DNA of 64,000 nt, taken from contig DGUV01000078.1 of NCBI GenBank assembly GCA_002395775.1, positions 1 to 64,000 on the forward strand, written 5' to 3'. Under the pieces are notes generated by a model, which ran no database searches, was not told the origin of the DNA, and was given only the letters and a program-made list of their open reading frames with translations. This DNA is from Prevotellaceae bacterium UBA4301. GTDB taxonomy: Bacteria > Bacteroidota > Bacteroidia > Bacteroidales > Bacteroidaceae. Positions 9,801-17,938 of this stretch are shown here, piece by piece. Position numbers and translations under genes: made by a program. Numbering within the stretch: position 1 is the stretch's first letter; every line of letters begins with the position of its first letter.

Positions 9801-10937
9801 TTACTTTTCTTCTGCTTCCCACAACTGCATGGCACGTTCGATGGTGGGGGCCATGTCGTAGTAGCGATATTCGGCCAGGCGGCCGGCAAAGATGACGTTC
9901 GTCTCGGCCTGGGCCAGCTCCTGATATTGGGCCAGCAGGCGGGTGTTGCGCTCGTCGTTCACGGGATAGTAGGGTTCCATGCCGGGCGTCCATTCGGTGC
10001 TGTATTCGCGGCTGATGACGGTCTTGGGCGCTTTCTCCACCTCGGCCCCGAACATTTCGAAGTGCTTGTGCTCGATGATGCGTGTCCAGGGCACTTGGCG
10101 TTCGGTGTAGTTCACCACGGCATTGCCCTGATAGTTGGGGGTGTCGAGCACCTCGGTCTCGAAGCGCACGGTGCGGTAGGCCAGGTGGCCCAGCTGATAG
10201 TGGAAGTAGGCATCGATGGGACCCGTGTAGAGGATGCGCGGGGCCAGCGAGGCAAGTTCGTCGCGATGCTTAAGGAAATCGGTCTCCAGTCGCACTTCCA
10301 CTCCCTCGAGCAGTCCGTCGATGAGGCGGTTGTATCCGCCGACGGGTATGCCCTGATGGGGGTCGTTGAAGTAGTTGTTGTCGAACACCATTCTCACGGG
10401 CAGTCGCTTGATGATGAAGGCAGGCAGCTCGGTGCATGGGCGTCCCCACTGCTTCTCGGTGTAGCCCTTGATGAGGCGTTCGTAGATGTCGCGGCCCACC
10501 AGCGTCAGTGCCTGTTCTTCCAGGTTCTGGGGTTCGCGTCCGTTGAGTTTGCTCAGCGCCTCGGCCCGCTGCTCGTCAATCTTTGCCTGCGCCTCGGCGG
10601 GAGTCGTCACGCCCCACATCTGGTAGAAGGTGTTCATGTTGAAGGGCAGGTTGTAGAGACTGTCGCCGTAGCGGGCCACGGGGCAGTTGGTGTAGCGGTT
10701 GCAGGGTGCAATGCGGTTGACAAACTCCCACACGCGTTCGTTGGCGGTGTGCAGGATGTGGGCACCATATTGGTGAACGTTGATGCCTTCCATCTCCTGA
10801 CAATGCACGTTGCCGCCAGTGTGCGGGCGGCGTTCCACTACGAGGCACTTCTTGCCGGCCTTCGTGGCCAGGTGGGCAAACGTGGCGCCCATCAGTCCTG
10901 AGCCCACTATGAGATAGTCATATCTTTCATTTACCAT
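9801..10937 (-). CDS. glf: UDP-galactopyranose mutase
   Basis: A 378-residue flavoenzyme converting UDP-galactopyranose to UDP-galactofuranose in the cytoplasm for surface polysaccharides. It has the FAD-binding motif YLIVGSGLMGATFA at the N-terminus, ERRPHTGGNVHC shortly after, YGAHILHT, and the family motif YTEKQWGRPCTEL near residue 165; total length is typical. I prefer the ATG at 10937 (MVNERYDYLIVGSG); an ATG at 10952 would add MVNCK and abut the stop of the upstream ABC ATPase gene. Both candidate starts lie within a short repeated word (ATGGTAAAT), see 10935-10962. It is followed at 17 bp by the PI-PLC gene. Confidence 0.95.
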   Translation of the reverse strand: MVNERYDYLIVGSGLMGATFAHLATKAGKKCLVVERRPHTGGNVHCQEMEGINVHQYGAHILHTANERVWEFVNRIAPCNRYTNCPVARYGDSLYNLPFNMNTFYQMWGVTTPAEAQAKIDEQRAEALSKLNGREPQNLEEQALTLVGRDIYERLIKGYTEKQWGRPCTELPAFIIKRLPVRMVFDNNYFNDPHQGIPVGGYNRLIDGLLEGVEVRLETDFLKHRDELASLAPRILYTGPIDAYFHYQLGHLAYRTVRFETEVLDTPNYQGNAVVNYTERQVPWTRIIEHKHFEMFGAEVEKAPKTVISREYSTEWTPGMEPYYPVNDERNTRLLAQYQELAQAETNVIFAGRLAEYRYYDMAPTIERAMQLWEAEEK

Positions 10938-10962
10938 TTTACAATTTACCATTTACAATTTG
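10935..10962. repeat. short-word repeat spanning btuD stop and glf start
   Basis: On the minus strand the word AAATTGTAAA / ATGGTAAAT occurs twice across the junction. It supplies the last codons and stop of the ABC ATPase and both possible start codons of glf. Confidence 0.65.
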
Positions 10963-11714
10963 ATGTTAAAGCGAAGCAATTGGGAGTCAAAAGCCAGATG
11001 CCGACTTGGGAAGAAGCGTGGCAGTTCGCTTGCCAATTCGCGAGGCGTGCCTACGGCAAAGAGGTTCTCGTCCTTTCCCATCAGCCACAGGCGGTCGGCC
11101 GTCTGCAGGGCCAGGTCGAGGTCGTGGGTGGAGAGGAATATGCTCTTCCCCATCTCGTGTGCCAGTCTGCCGAGCAGCAGCATTACCTCCACCTTGCTGG
11201 GGAAGTCGAGGAAGGCCGTAGGTTCGTCGAGCAGGATGATGGGTGTGCCCTGGGCCAGGGCCTTGGCAATCATCACCTTCTGCCGTTCGCCGTCGCTCAG
11301 CGTGGAGATTTGTCGGTCGGCAAAGGCCGTGATTCCCACCTGCTCCATGGCAAGGTCTATCTCCTGATGGTCCTCGCTGGTCAGTCGGCCCCAGAAGTTG
11401 GTGTATGGGCTGCGCCCCATGGCCACCATGTCGCGCACGGTGATGCCCCCTGTGCGTATGCGTTCGGTCAGCACGATGCCAATCATGGTGCTCAGTCTGC
11501 GGGGCGGGATGGTCTCCAACCGTTCCCCGTCAATCGTCATCTCGCCGCTCAGCGTGGGCTGGAAGGCGGCCAGCGTCCTCAGCAGTGTGCTCTTGCCGGC
11601 GCCGTTGGCTCCCAGCAGACAGCAAAGTTCTCCTGCGTGCAATGCCACGGTCATGGGGCCTGCCACCTTGTGGTCAGGGTATCCGATGACTACATTCTTC
11701 AGTTCAAATTCCAA
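10953..11714 (-). CDS. btuD: ABC transporter ATPase, vitamin B12/iron-siderophore type
   Basis: A 253-residue ATP-binding subunit of the FecE/BtuD family that would energise import across the inner membrane. Walker A is GANGAGKSTLL (about residue 35), the signature motif is LSDGERQKVMIAKAL (about 140), Walker B is IILLDEPTAFLD, and the switch histidine is in STHDLDL. Its partner permease (btuC) and binding protein (btuF) lie upstream on the same strand, but a GH20 gene stands between them. The B12 assignment rests on that cluster and its cobalamin riboswitch, not on this protein alone; a haem or siderophore ATPase would look alike. It begins 27 bp after the GH20 stop, so it is probably transcribed with GH20. 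Confidence 0.85.
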   Translation of the reverse strand: MEFELKNVVIGYPDHKVAGPMTVALHAGELCCLLGANGAGKSTLLRTLAAFQPTLSGEMTIDGERLETIPPRRLSTMIGIVLTERIRTGGITVRDMVAMGRSPYTNFWGRLTSEDHQEIDLAMEQVGITAFADRQISTLSDGERQKVMIAKALAQGTPIILLDEPTAFLDFPSKVEVMLLLGRLAHEMGKSIFLSTHDLDLALQTADRLWLMGKDENLFAVGTPRELASELPRFFPSRHLAFDSQLLRFNIKL

Positions 11715-11741
11715 GGGTCGAAAGTTCTGTGTTGGTCTTTA

Positions 11742-13349
11742 TTATTCAATGCGGTAGCAATACTTGTACCCCAGCTTGTTATACAGGTCCTGCATGCGTC
11801 CCAGACGCACCTTGAAGGCCTCGTAGTCCTTCTGCTCAGGCTGCATCCATTGCACCTCGCTGATGGCATCCAGACGGGGCAGCAACATGTACATGGCATG
11901 TTCGGGATAGGCCACATATTCGGTCCACAGGTTCACCTGGGCGCCCATGATGTACTGGGCTTCGTCCTTGCTCAGTTCGGCGGGCACGGGTTCCATGCTA
12001 TATACCTTCGACACGGGCAGGTAGCCGCCGATGCCGTGGGGCTGTGCCCAGTCTTCCTTCAGCTGGTAGTAGTCGATGTAGCAGTAGTCGGTCGGGGTCA
12101 TGATGACGCGGTGGTGCTGGCGTGCTGCTGCAATGCCGCCCTTCATGCCGCGCCACGACATGACGATGCCGTTCTCGCTCAGCCCGCCTTCCAGGGTCTC
12201 GTCCCATCCGATGAGGGTGCGGCCCTTGGCACTCAGGTGCTTGTCCATCTCCTTATTGATGTAGGTCTGCAGCTCGGCCTCCTTCGTCAGGCCCAGTTCC
12301 TTCATCTTGGCCTGGCACTTGGGACAGTTCTTCCAGCGCACGCGGGGACTCTCGTCGCCTCCGATGTGGATGTATTTCGAGGGGAACACGTCGCACAGTT
12401 CGTCATACACCTTCTTCAGGAAGTCCAGTGTCTTGGGGTTGCCCGCACAGAGCACGTCCTCCGACACGCCCCAGATGGGCCACACCTCGTAGGGGCCTCC
12501 TGTGCATCCCAGTTCGGGATAGACGTGCAGCGCTCCCAACATGTGGCCGGGGAGGTCGATTTCGGGGATGACGTTGATGAATCGCTTGGCGGCGTAGGCC
12601 ACAATCTCGCGGCACTCCTGCTGTGTGTAGTAGCCGCCGTAGGGCTGACCGTCGTAGATGCCAGAGTTGCGTCCCACCACGGTCTTCTGCCTGACGCTGC
12701 CCTTCTTGGCCAGTTCGGGCATCGACTTCACTTCGAATCGCCAGCCCTGGTCCTCGGTCAGGTGCCAGTGGAACTGGTTGCATCCGTGCAGGGCCATGAT
12801 GTCGAGATAGGTCTTGATGAAATCGACGGGGAAGTAGTGGCGTGCCGTGTCGAAGTGCACACCGCGGTAGCTGAATCGTGGTTCGTCGTTGATGGTCACG
12901 TAGGGCAAGTCGATTTGTTCCCCGCCGTCCGTACCGATGGCCTTACGCAAGGTCTGGATGCCACGGAAGACCCCTTCCTCCGTTGCGCCCTCGATGGTAA
13001 TCCCCCCACGATTCACCGTCAACCGATAAGCCTCAGGGTTCTCGCTTTCACCTTTCACCTTTTCGTTCCTGATTTTCAATACGATGGCAGCGCCCTTCTT
13101 CACGTCGGCCTCCGCTTTCAGTTGGAAGTTCGCATCGGCGCGCAAGTATTCCACCAGCAGACGAGCGTTCGAGGCCATCTTCTCGTTGCCCGAAGCCCAC
13201 GTCACCGTTGCCCCTTTGGTCAGTGCAAACACCTCACCCTTCTTGCTCAGTTCGATGCTGCGCGGCAGGGGGATGACGTCGTAACTCACTTCCGCCCAGG
13301 CAAGGGCGGCCATCAGGGTCACACAAACAAATGACAAGATTCTTTTCAT
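11742..13349 (-). CDS. GH20 beta-N-acetylhexosaminidase
   Basis: A 535-residue secreted or periplasmic exo-hexosaminidase that removes terminal beta-linked GlcNAc or GalNAc. It has a signal peptide (MKRILSFVCVTLMAALAWA), a GH20 domain 2-like N-terminal segment to about residue 145, and the catalytic TIM barrel with YRGVHFDTARHYFP, HWHLTEDQGWR, and the catalytic Asp-Glu pair in HIGGDES (about residue 330). Aromatic substrate residues are in LIGWDE and VNLWTEY. In-frame words coding RNEKVKGES (about 13049-13078) look like the short repeats seen between genes. It has its own promoter and interrupts the btuC-btuD order. Product GlcNAc would feed NagA/NagB encoded at 43-47 kb. Confidence 0.95.
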   Translation of the reverse strand: MKRILSFVCVTLMAALAWAEVSYDVIPLPRSIELSKKGEVFALTKGATVTWASGNEKMASNARLLVEYLRADANFQLKAEADVKKGAAIVLKIRNEKVKGESENPEAYRLTVNRGGITIEGATEEGVFRGIQTLRKAIGTDGGEQIDLPYVTINDEPRFSYRGVHFDTARHYFPVDFIKTYLDIMALHGCNQFHWHLTEDQGWRFEVKSMPELAKKGSVRQKTVVGRNSGIYDGQPYGGYYTQQECREIVAYAAKRFINVIPEIDLPGHMLGALHVYPELGCTGGPYEVWPIWGVSEDVLCAGNPKTLDFLKKVYDELCDVFPSKYIHIGGDESPRVRWKNCPKCQAKMKELGLTKEAELQTYINKEMDKHLSAKGRTLIGWDETLEGGLSENGIVMSWRGMKGGIAAARQHHRVIMTPTDYCYIDYYQLKEDWAQPHGIGGYLPVSKVYSMEPVPAELSKDEAQYIMGAQVNLWTEYVAYPEHAMYMLLPRLDAISEVQWMQPEQKDYEAFKVRLGRMQDLYNKLGYKYCYRIE

Positions 13350-13380
13350 AGTATTATGAGATTAATTCATACTCGGGAGA

Positions 13381-13411
13381 CAAAGTTAGTGAAATCCGAC
13401 GAACGGAGCAA
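13381..13411 (-). promoter_or_regulatory. promoter of GH20-btuD-glf-PI-PLC
   Basis: On the minus strand TAACTTTG (13381-13388) matches the Bacteroidetes -7 box, with TTG (13409-13411) 20 bp upstream as -33. The transcript would start about 25-30 bp before the GH20 ATG. Confidence 0.7.
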
Positions 13412-13476
13412 GTGCAAAGGCAAATTAATTGCGCGTCGGGGTCATTACCTAAGGGAATAATCAAATTTTACTTCGT

Positions 13477-13515
13477 TGGTAATCGTATTACACTTACCAT
13501 GTAAAACGATTACCA
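13477..13515. promoter_or_regulatory. 10 bp inverted repeat, possible operator or attenuating hairpin
   Basis: TGGTAATCGT (13477-13486) and ACGATTACCA (13506-13515) are exact inverted arms 19 bp apart. They lie between the btuC end and the GH20 promoter, about 65 bp upstream of its -33 element. They could bind a dimeric regulator or form a hairpin ending the btu transcript; there is no clear T-run. The rest of 13350-13615 shows nothing else recognisable. Confidence 0.5.
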
Positions 13516-13615
13516 GGACTGTGTAATTGGTTGGTAAAACCATCTCTGCCCCGAATGGTCTCCATTATCTTACGCCCGAGTGGAAAAAGGTGTGGGGTGG
13601 AGAAGGGGAGTATGC

Positions 13616-14629
13616 TTACTTCTCGAGCCGAAGGATGACCCACAGCACCACGGGAGCACCGATGACGGGAGTGATGACATTGATGGGGATGACTCCTCTC
13701 TCGCCGGGCAGGGTGCTGATGAGGTTGCAGGCCAGGGTCAGCGAGGCACCGGTGAGCAGGGTGGCAGGCAGCAGGGTGCGGTGGTTGGCACTGCCCAGGA
13801 ACAGGCGCGCCAGATGGGGCACTGCCAGGCCCACGAAGGCGATGGGGCCGCAAAAGGCGGTGCTGGCAGCCGTGAGCAGTCCGGTGGTGAAGAGCAGCAG
13901 CGTGCGTGTGCGCCGGATGTGGATGCCCAGGTTGCGGGCATAGTTGTCGCCCAGCAGCAGGGCATTGAGGGGTTTGATGAGCAGGATGGAAAGCACCAGC
14001 CCCGTCAGGCAGATGCCAGCCATGTAGGGCAACCTGTCGAGCGAGACACTGGAGAACGAACCCATGCCCCAGAGCGTCATGGCATGCACGCCCTCGGCCG
14101 TGGCCTTGAAGTTGAGCAGGCTGATCATGCTGCTGGCGATGTAGCCCACCATCATGCCCGCAATGAGCAGCATGACATTGTTCTGCAGCAGTCGGCTCAG
14201 CACGAGCAGGATGCCCATCACGGCAAGGGCGCCGGCAAGGGCTGCCATGATGACGAGGGCAAAGCCGCCCAGGGTGAGTGTGCCCGTGGTCATGGTGCCT
14301 CCCGCTGCGAGTATGATGAGTGCCACGCCCAGATGGGCACCGCTGTCGATGCCCAGCACCGAGGGACCTGCCAGCGGATTGCGGAAGGCTGTCTGCAGGA
14401 GCAGGCCGCTCACTGCCAGCGATGCACCGCAGAGCAGGGCCGTGACGGACTGTGGCAGGCGGTTCTCGAGCACGATGTATTGCCACGAAGGGTGGTCGGC
14501 CGACCCGCGTCCCATGAGTATGTCGGTGATGGCCGGGACGGGAATGCTGACGCTGCCCGAATAGAGCGACATCACGAACAGCACCAGGGTGCAGACGGTG
14601 AGGGCGATGAGGGTGAGGTGGGCTTTCAT
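13616..14629 (-). CDS. btuC: FecCD-family ABC permease, vitamin B12 type
   Basis: A 337-residue inner-membrane permease with about ten hydrophobic segments and the family phrases LPQSVTALLCGASLAVSG, FRNPLAGPSVLGIDSGA and FVGLAVPHLARL. It would form the channel for corrinoid import with BtuD and accept substrate from BtuF. Its ATG overlaps the btuF stop codon (TAATG on the minus strand), which implies translational coupling. The neighbouring gene downstream is GH20 rather than the expected ATPase. Substrate assignment is inferred from the riboswitch-led cluster. Confidence 0.9.
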   Translation of the reverse strand: MKAHLTLIALTVCTLVLFVMSLYSGSVSIPVPAITDILMGRGSADHPSWQYIVLENRLPQSVTALLCGASLAVSGLLLQTAFRNPLAGPSVLGIDSGAHLGVALIILAAGGTMTTGTLTLGGFALVIMAALAGALAVMGILLVLSRLLQNNVMLLIAGMMVGYIASSMISLLNFKATAEGVHAMTLWGMGSFSSVSLDRLPYMAGICLTGLVLSILLIKPLNALLLGDNYARNLGIHIRRTRTLLLFTTGLLTAASTAFCGPIAFVGLAVPHLARLFLGSANHRTLLPATLLTGASLTLACNLISTLPGERGVIPINVITPVIGAPVVLWVILRLEK

Positions 14630-15828
14630 TAGGGTTCTAACTTATAGAAGTACTGTTTCTCTCCCTGGATGCCGAGCTCGGGATGGATGATGCGCACGAG
14701 GTCGGCAAGCAGGCGGTCGGGGTGGTAGGGTGTCTCTTCGTAGAAGCGGGAATTCTCTTGGTTGCAGCCATAGACGCGTCCCGACTGGAACGAACGGAAG
14801 TGGGCAAAGGGCGGATAGTCGGTTCGCAGCTGCTTCAGGGTGAGGGGTGTGGCCTGGTTGTACTTGATGAGCCAGATGTCGGCCTGCTGGCCCACCTCGA
14901 ACACGGTCTCCACCGACAGGGCCAGCGACCCGTTCTTCTTGCGGTCATAGAAGAGGTAGTTGGCACCGGCATCGTGGTAGAGCACACCCATGGCACTGGT
15001 GCCTCCTGGCACATACCATACGCCCGAATAGGGTTTCTCGGCAATCAGTGTGGGACGTGACTCCGACTTCGCGGCCTGTTCCTTCAGGGCCAGGTAGCGC
15101 TTCTCGATTTCGGCAAAAAGACTGTCGGCCCGTTCGCCTTGGCCAAACAGCCGGCCGTAGAAGCGCATCCATTCGGCACGCGCCAGCGGACTGTATTCCA
15201 TGTAGTCGGCACATTCGATGATGGGTATGCCCAGACGTTCCACACGTCCGTAGCCGCCCGAGTTCTCGAAGGGGGAGATGAGCAGCGCATCGGGCTGGGC
15301 GTCCATGATGACCTCGATGGTGGGTTCCATGGCACTGCCGAAGTTTGCCACCCGCCCTTCGCTCACCGCCTTGCGGATGGAGGGGATGTTGATGTATTCT
15401 ATTTCGCAGATGCCCCGGATGGCTGGCTCGCATCCCAGTTCCTTCACCAAGCCACAATGGACAGCCGTGAAGATGCCGGCACGCTTAAGGGGGATGACCA
15501 ACCTCCCCCCACCCCCTCCCAAGGAGGGGGCATGAACCTTGCCGCCTGTTTCTTGTATCAAGGTGTACTGATGCAGCACCTTGGTTGTGTCCCAAGGATT
15601 GCGGATGAATACCTCGGTGTAGTCCTCATGCTCCACCATGGTCAGGTTGCGAGCATACCGCATCGGTATGGTGTCGCCCGCGCCGGTCTGCTTCCGCGTA
15701 TGACGACCCGTGCAAGATGCAAAACCTAATAATAAACAGAAGAGGAAAAAGACTCTCCCCCAGCCCCTCCCTGTTAAGGAGGGGGGCATATACTTTTGTA
15801 ATTTGCTAATATAGTTCTTCATAATCAT
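14629..15828 (-). CDS. btuF: ABC substrate-binding lipoprotein, vitamin B12 type
   Basis: A 399-residue periplasmic binding protein of the class III (BtuF/FecB) fold. The lipobox is FLLFCLLLGFASC-like (LLGFASC, Cys about residue 39). Family phrases include CEIEYINIPSIRKA, EVIMDAQPDALLISPFE and a C-terminal LRTDYPPFAHFRSF. Two GC-rich palindromic elements lie in frame: one before the hydrophobic core of the signal peptide (MPPSLTGRGWGRV) and one in the mature domain (HAPSLGGGGGRLV), making the protein longer than usual. The ATG at 15828 is followed by another at 15822; either fits. It lies between btuB and btuC in the operon. Confidence 0.88.
   Translation of the reverse strand: MIMKNYISKLQKYMPPSLTGRGWGRVFFLFCLLLGFASCTGRHTRKQTGAGDTIPMRYARNLTMVEHEDYTEVFIRNPWDTTKVLHQYTLIQETGGKVHAPSLGGGGGRLVIPLKRAGIFTAVHCGLVKELGCEPAIRGICEIEYINIPSIRKAVSEGRVANFGSAMEPTIEVIMDAQPDALLISPFENSGGYGRVERLGIPIIECADYMEYSPLARAEWMRFYGRLFGQGERADSLFAEIEKRYLALKEQAAKSESRPTLIAEKPYSGVWYVPGGTSAMGVLYHDAGANYLFYDRKKNGSLALSVETVFEVGQQADIWLIKYNQATPLTLKQLRTDYPPFAHFRSFQSGRVYGCNQENSRFYEETPYHPDRLLADLVRIIHPELGIQGEKQYFYKLEP
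15503..15530 (-). repeat. in-frame GC-rich palindromic element inside btuF mature domain
   Basis: Minus-strand CCCCCTCC...GGAGGGGG followed by a G-rich tail, translated as APSLGGGGGR. It belongs to the same family as 15753-15786 and 301-334 but with a shorter loop. Confidence 0.65.
15753..15786 (-). repeat. in-frame GC-rich palindromic element inside the BtuF signal peptide
   Basis: Minus-strand element with CCCCTCC / GGAGGGG arms around TTAACA and a GCTGGGGGAGAG tail. It is nearly identical to 301-334 but read in another frame (PPSLTGRGWGR), just before the hydrophobic core of the lipoprotein signal. Confidence 0.75.
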
Positions 15829-15835
15829 CTCTTTA

Positions 15836-15870
15836 TCTTCCCTCCCTCGGGAGGGGAAAGGGGTGGGGCT
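15836..15870 (-). repeat. GC-rich palindromic element abutting the btuB stop
   Basis: Minus-strand TAA of btuB is followed directly by AGCCCCACCCC and then a CCCCTCCC/GGGAGGG palindrome. It fills nearly the whole btuB-btuF gap. Confidence 0.65.
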
Positions 15871-17850
15871 TTATTTCCACTGGGGCTTCAGCTCCAGAAA
15901 GATTTCGAAGTTGCGCCCGGCCATGGGGCGGGAGAGGACGGTGACGTATTCCGAGTTGAACAGGTTGTTGACCACCCCCTTGAGCGAGGCATGCACGCGG
16001 CGCCACCGGAACGTCTTCTCCAGTGCGATGTCGTTCATGAAGTAAGGCTTCAGTCGTCCCGTGATGTACGAGACCTCGTTGCTGGTGGTGGTGAAGCGTT
16101 CGCTGTAGTGCGTCCACTGGTAGCGCAACGACCACGTCCGCCACATGAGGCAGCCCGACAGGTTGGTGGAGTGGCGCGGCACATACACGAGCTGTTTCCC
16201 ATACGAGGCATCGTTGTCCTCCAGCTGGTCGCTCTTGTTGATGGAGGGCGTGAAGGCATAGTTGCCCGTCAGGGAGAGGCGCCATTGGTGTTTCATCTTC
16301 ACCTCGGCCGAGGCCATCATCTCCACGCCGTAGTTGTGCACCTTCTTCAGGTTCGAGGGTTGCCAGTAGCCCTTGGCGTTGGGAGTCCACAGAATCCAGT
16401 CGGAGATGTGCGAGTCGAAGGCCGAAAGATTGCCTTTCAGCATGTAGCGCTTGTGCTGGATGCTGAACTCCACGCCGCCGTCGTAGGTGATGCCCTTCTC
16501 GGGTTTCAGGTCGGGATTGCCCCCGGGCTTGTAGTAGAGGTCGTCCATCGACGGATAGCGATAGTTGCGGGCCACCGATGCCTTCACCACCAGGTTCCAC
16601 GGGCGGTGAATCATGTATTCGACAAAGAGGGCAGGGATGACGGGCACGAAGTCGCGCCGGTAGCATTCCTCGCGCACGATGGCCGAGAGCGACAGATTGC
16701 GCACGGGGCGATACTTGGCCGAGAGCGACAGATTGTATTCGGGCCGTCCCAGGTTGTAGTTGTCGCCGATGTGGAAGGGGCTCTTGTCCGAACTGCGCAC
16801 ATGGTTGTAATAGACCGTGGCGTCGGCCGTGAGCAGCCAGTTGGCGCGGGGCATCCAGTCGGCCTCGGCCTGCACATACACCTGCTGGCTGCGGGTGCGC
16901 GAGTGGGTGATGTCGGTGTTCACCGTCTCGCGGGTGGTGTAGTAGTCATAGGCAATGTTGTGCCAGGCATATCCCGTGCGCACTCCCATGTTCCAGCGGT
17001 CGAATGTCTTGTCCCACGACAGCACGGCGCGCAGGGCATCCTGTCCGTGTTCGTTGCGGAAGTCGGTGTTGTCCTTGTAGTCCACACTCAGGAAGGGCAG
17101 TCCGCGCAGGCTGTGGCTGTACCAGAGCATGGTGCCCACCCTGTTGTTGCGGGGAGCGTTGTAATAGACATCCTGCATGACATGCACGTCGTCGAAGTAT
17201 CCGCTCCGGTTGCGCTCCTTGGGGTGGCCTATCTTGTCGTAGTTGGTGTACTTGAAGTCGTTGTCCGAGGTCGAATATGCCACGCGCGTGCTGGTGCTCC
17301 ATCGTTCGTTGCCATAGGTGAAGCGCAGAAACTGGTCGTAGGTCTTGAACGACCCTATGCCCTGAATGTACTGCAGGGCATAGCCTTGGTTGAAGAGGGG
17401 CTGGGTGTGGAGATCCACGGCCCCGCCCAGTCCGCCGCCCGTGAGGGTCAGCGACGAGGCACCGTGGAGCAGGTTGGCCTGATCGACGAAGTACGAGGGG
17501 ATGGTGCTGAAGTCCACCGTGCCCAGCATGGGGGAGTTTATCTTCATGCCGTTCCACATCACCTGCGTGTGGCTGGGTGATGTGCCGCGGAACTCCGCCG
17601 TCGATTCGGTGGCCCGGCCATAGCTTTTGATGAAGAGGGTGGAGTGTTGGGTAAGGATGTCGGACATCGAGAGGGCCACGTTCTGGTGCAGAATGGCTGT
17701 GTCGAGCACTGTTTGCTGCAGCCCCGTGTCGCGCAGTCGGCGAGGAGCAGTGACTTGGACCTCGTCCATGTCCATTGACAGTTGACAATGGACAAAGGAC
17801 AATTGAGCTCCGCCACAGAGCAGCAAAAACAGCAGTATGAACCTCCTCAT
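15871..17850 (-). CDS. btuB: TonB-dependent vitamin B12 receptor
   Basis: A 659-residue outer-membrane TonB-dependent receptor. It has a signal peptide (MRRFILLFLLLCGGAQL), a plug domain from about residue 30 to 150 (MDEVQVTAPRRLRD; GRATESTAEFRGTSPSHTQVMWNG; LTGGGLGGAVDL) and a beta-barrel ending in an aromatic-rich strand (MAGRNFEIFLELKPQW). The ATG at 17850 is preferred over the TTG at 17856. The B12 role is inferred from its place in a cobalamin-riboswitch operon with BtuF/BtuC and BtuG-like genes. Its signal-peptide end contains a short-word repeat (17769-17805) translated LSFVHCQLSMD. Confidence 0.88.
   Translation of the reverse strand: MRRFILLFLLLCGGAQLSFVHCQLSMDMDEVQVTAPRRLRDTGLQQTVLDTAILHQNVALSMSDILTQHSTLFIKSYGRATESTAEFRGTSPSHTQVMWNGMKINSPMLGTVDFSTIPSYFVDQANLLHGASSLTLTGGGLGGAVDLHTQPLFNQGYALQYIQGIGSFKTYDQFLRFTYGNERWSTSTRVAYSTSDNDFKYTNYDKIGHPKERNRSGYFDDVHVMQDVYYNAPRNNRVGTMLWYSHSLRGLPFLSVDYKDNTDFRNEHGQDALRAVLSWDKTFDRWNMGVRTGYAWHNIAYDYYTTRETVNTDITHSRTRSQQVYVQAEADWMPRANWLLTADATVYYNHVRSSDKSPFHIGDNYNLGRPEYNLSLSAKYRPVRNLSLSAIVREECYRRDFVPVIPALFVEYMIHRPWNLVVKASVARNYRYPSMDDLYYKPGGNPDLKPEKGITYDGGVEFSIQHKRYMLKGNLSAFDSHISDWILWTPNAKGYWQPSNLKKVHNYGVEMMASAEVKMKHQWRLSLTGNYAFTPSINKSDQLEDNDASYGKQLVYVPRHSTNLSGCLMWRTWSLRYQWTHYSERFTTTSNEVSYITGRLKPYFMNDIALEKTFRWRRVHASLKGVVNNLFNSEYVTVLSRPMAGRNFEIFLELKPQWK
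17769..17805 (-). repeat. in-frame short-word repeat in the BtuB N-terminus
   Basis: Words of the form GTCCATTGTCAACTGTCAATGG, read in frame as FVHCQLSMD at the end of the BtuB signal peptide. The same words are common in intergenic repeats of this window. Confidence 0.55.
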
Positions 17851-17935
17851 TATCAATTATCAATTGTCAATTATCAATTGCCAATTTTGAATTTTGAATT
17901 ATCCATTCCATTATCAATTCTTAATTGACACTGTC
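17851..17935. repeat. intergenic short-word (TCAATTA-type) repeat array
   Basis: Degenerate tandem words (TATCAATTA, GTCAATTA, TTTTGAATTA) fill the gap between the PKD lipoprotein and btuB. No gene or promoter was recognised in it. Confidence 0.75.
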
Positions 17936-17938
17936 CAT

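Noticed and set aside
9784..9993. upstream extension of the PI-PLC protein
   Set aside because: It overlaps the glf 3' end and precedes a clear signal peptide start at 9783.
10980..13334. 784-codon plus-strand frame across btuD and GH20
   Set aside because: Antisense shadow of two well-supported genes; composition is His/Val/Gln-rich as expected for such shadows.
17851..17935. possible CRISPR or phase-variation tract in the word repeats
   Set aside because: The words are degenerate, 7-9 bp and without constant spacers; no cas gene or invertase is near.
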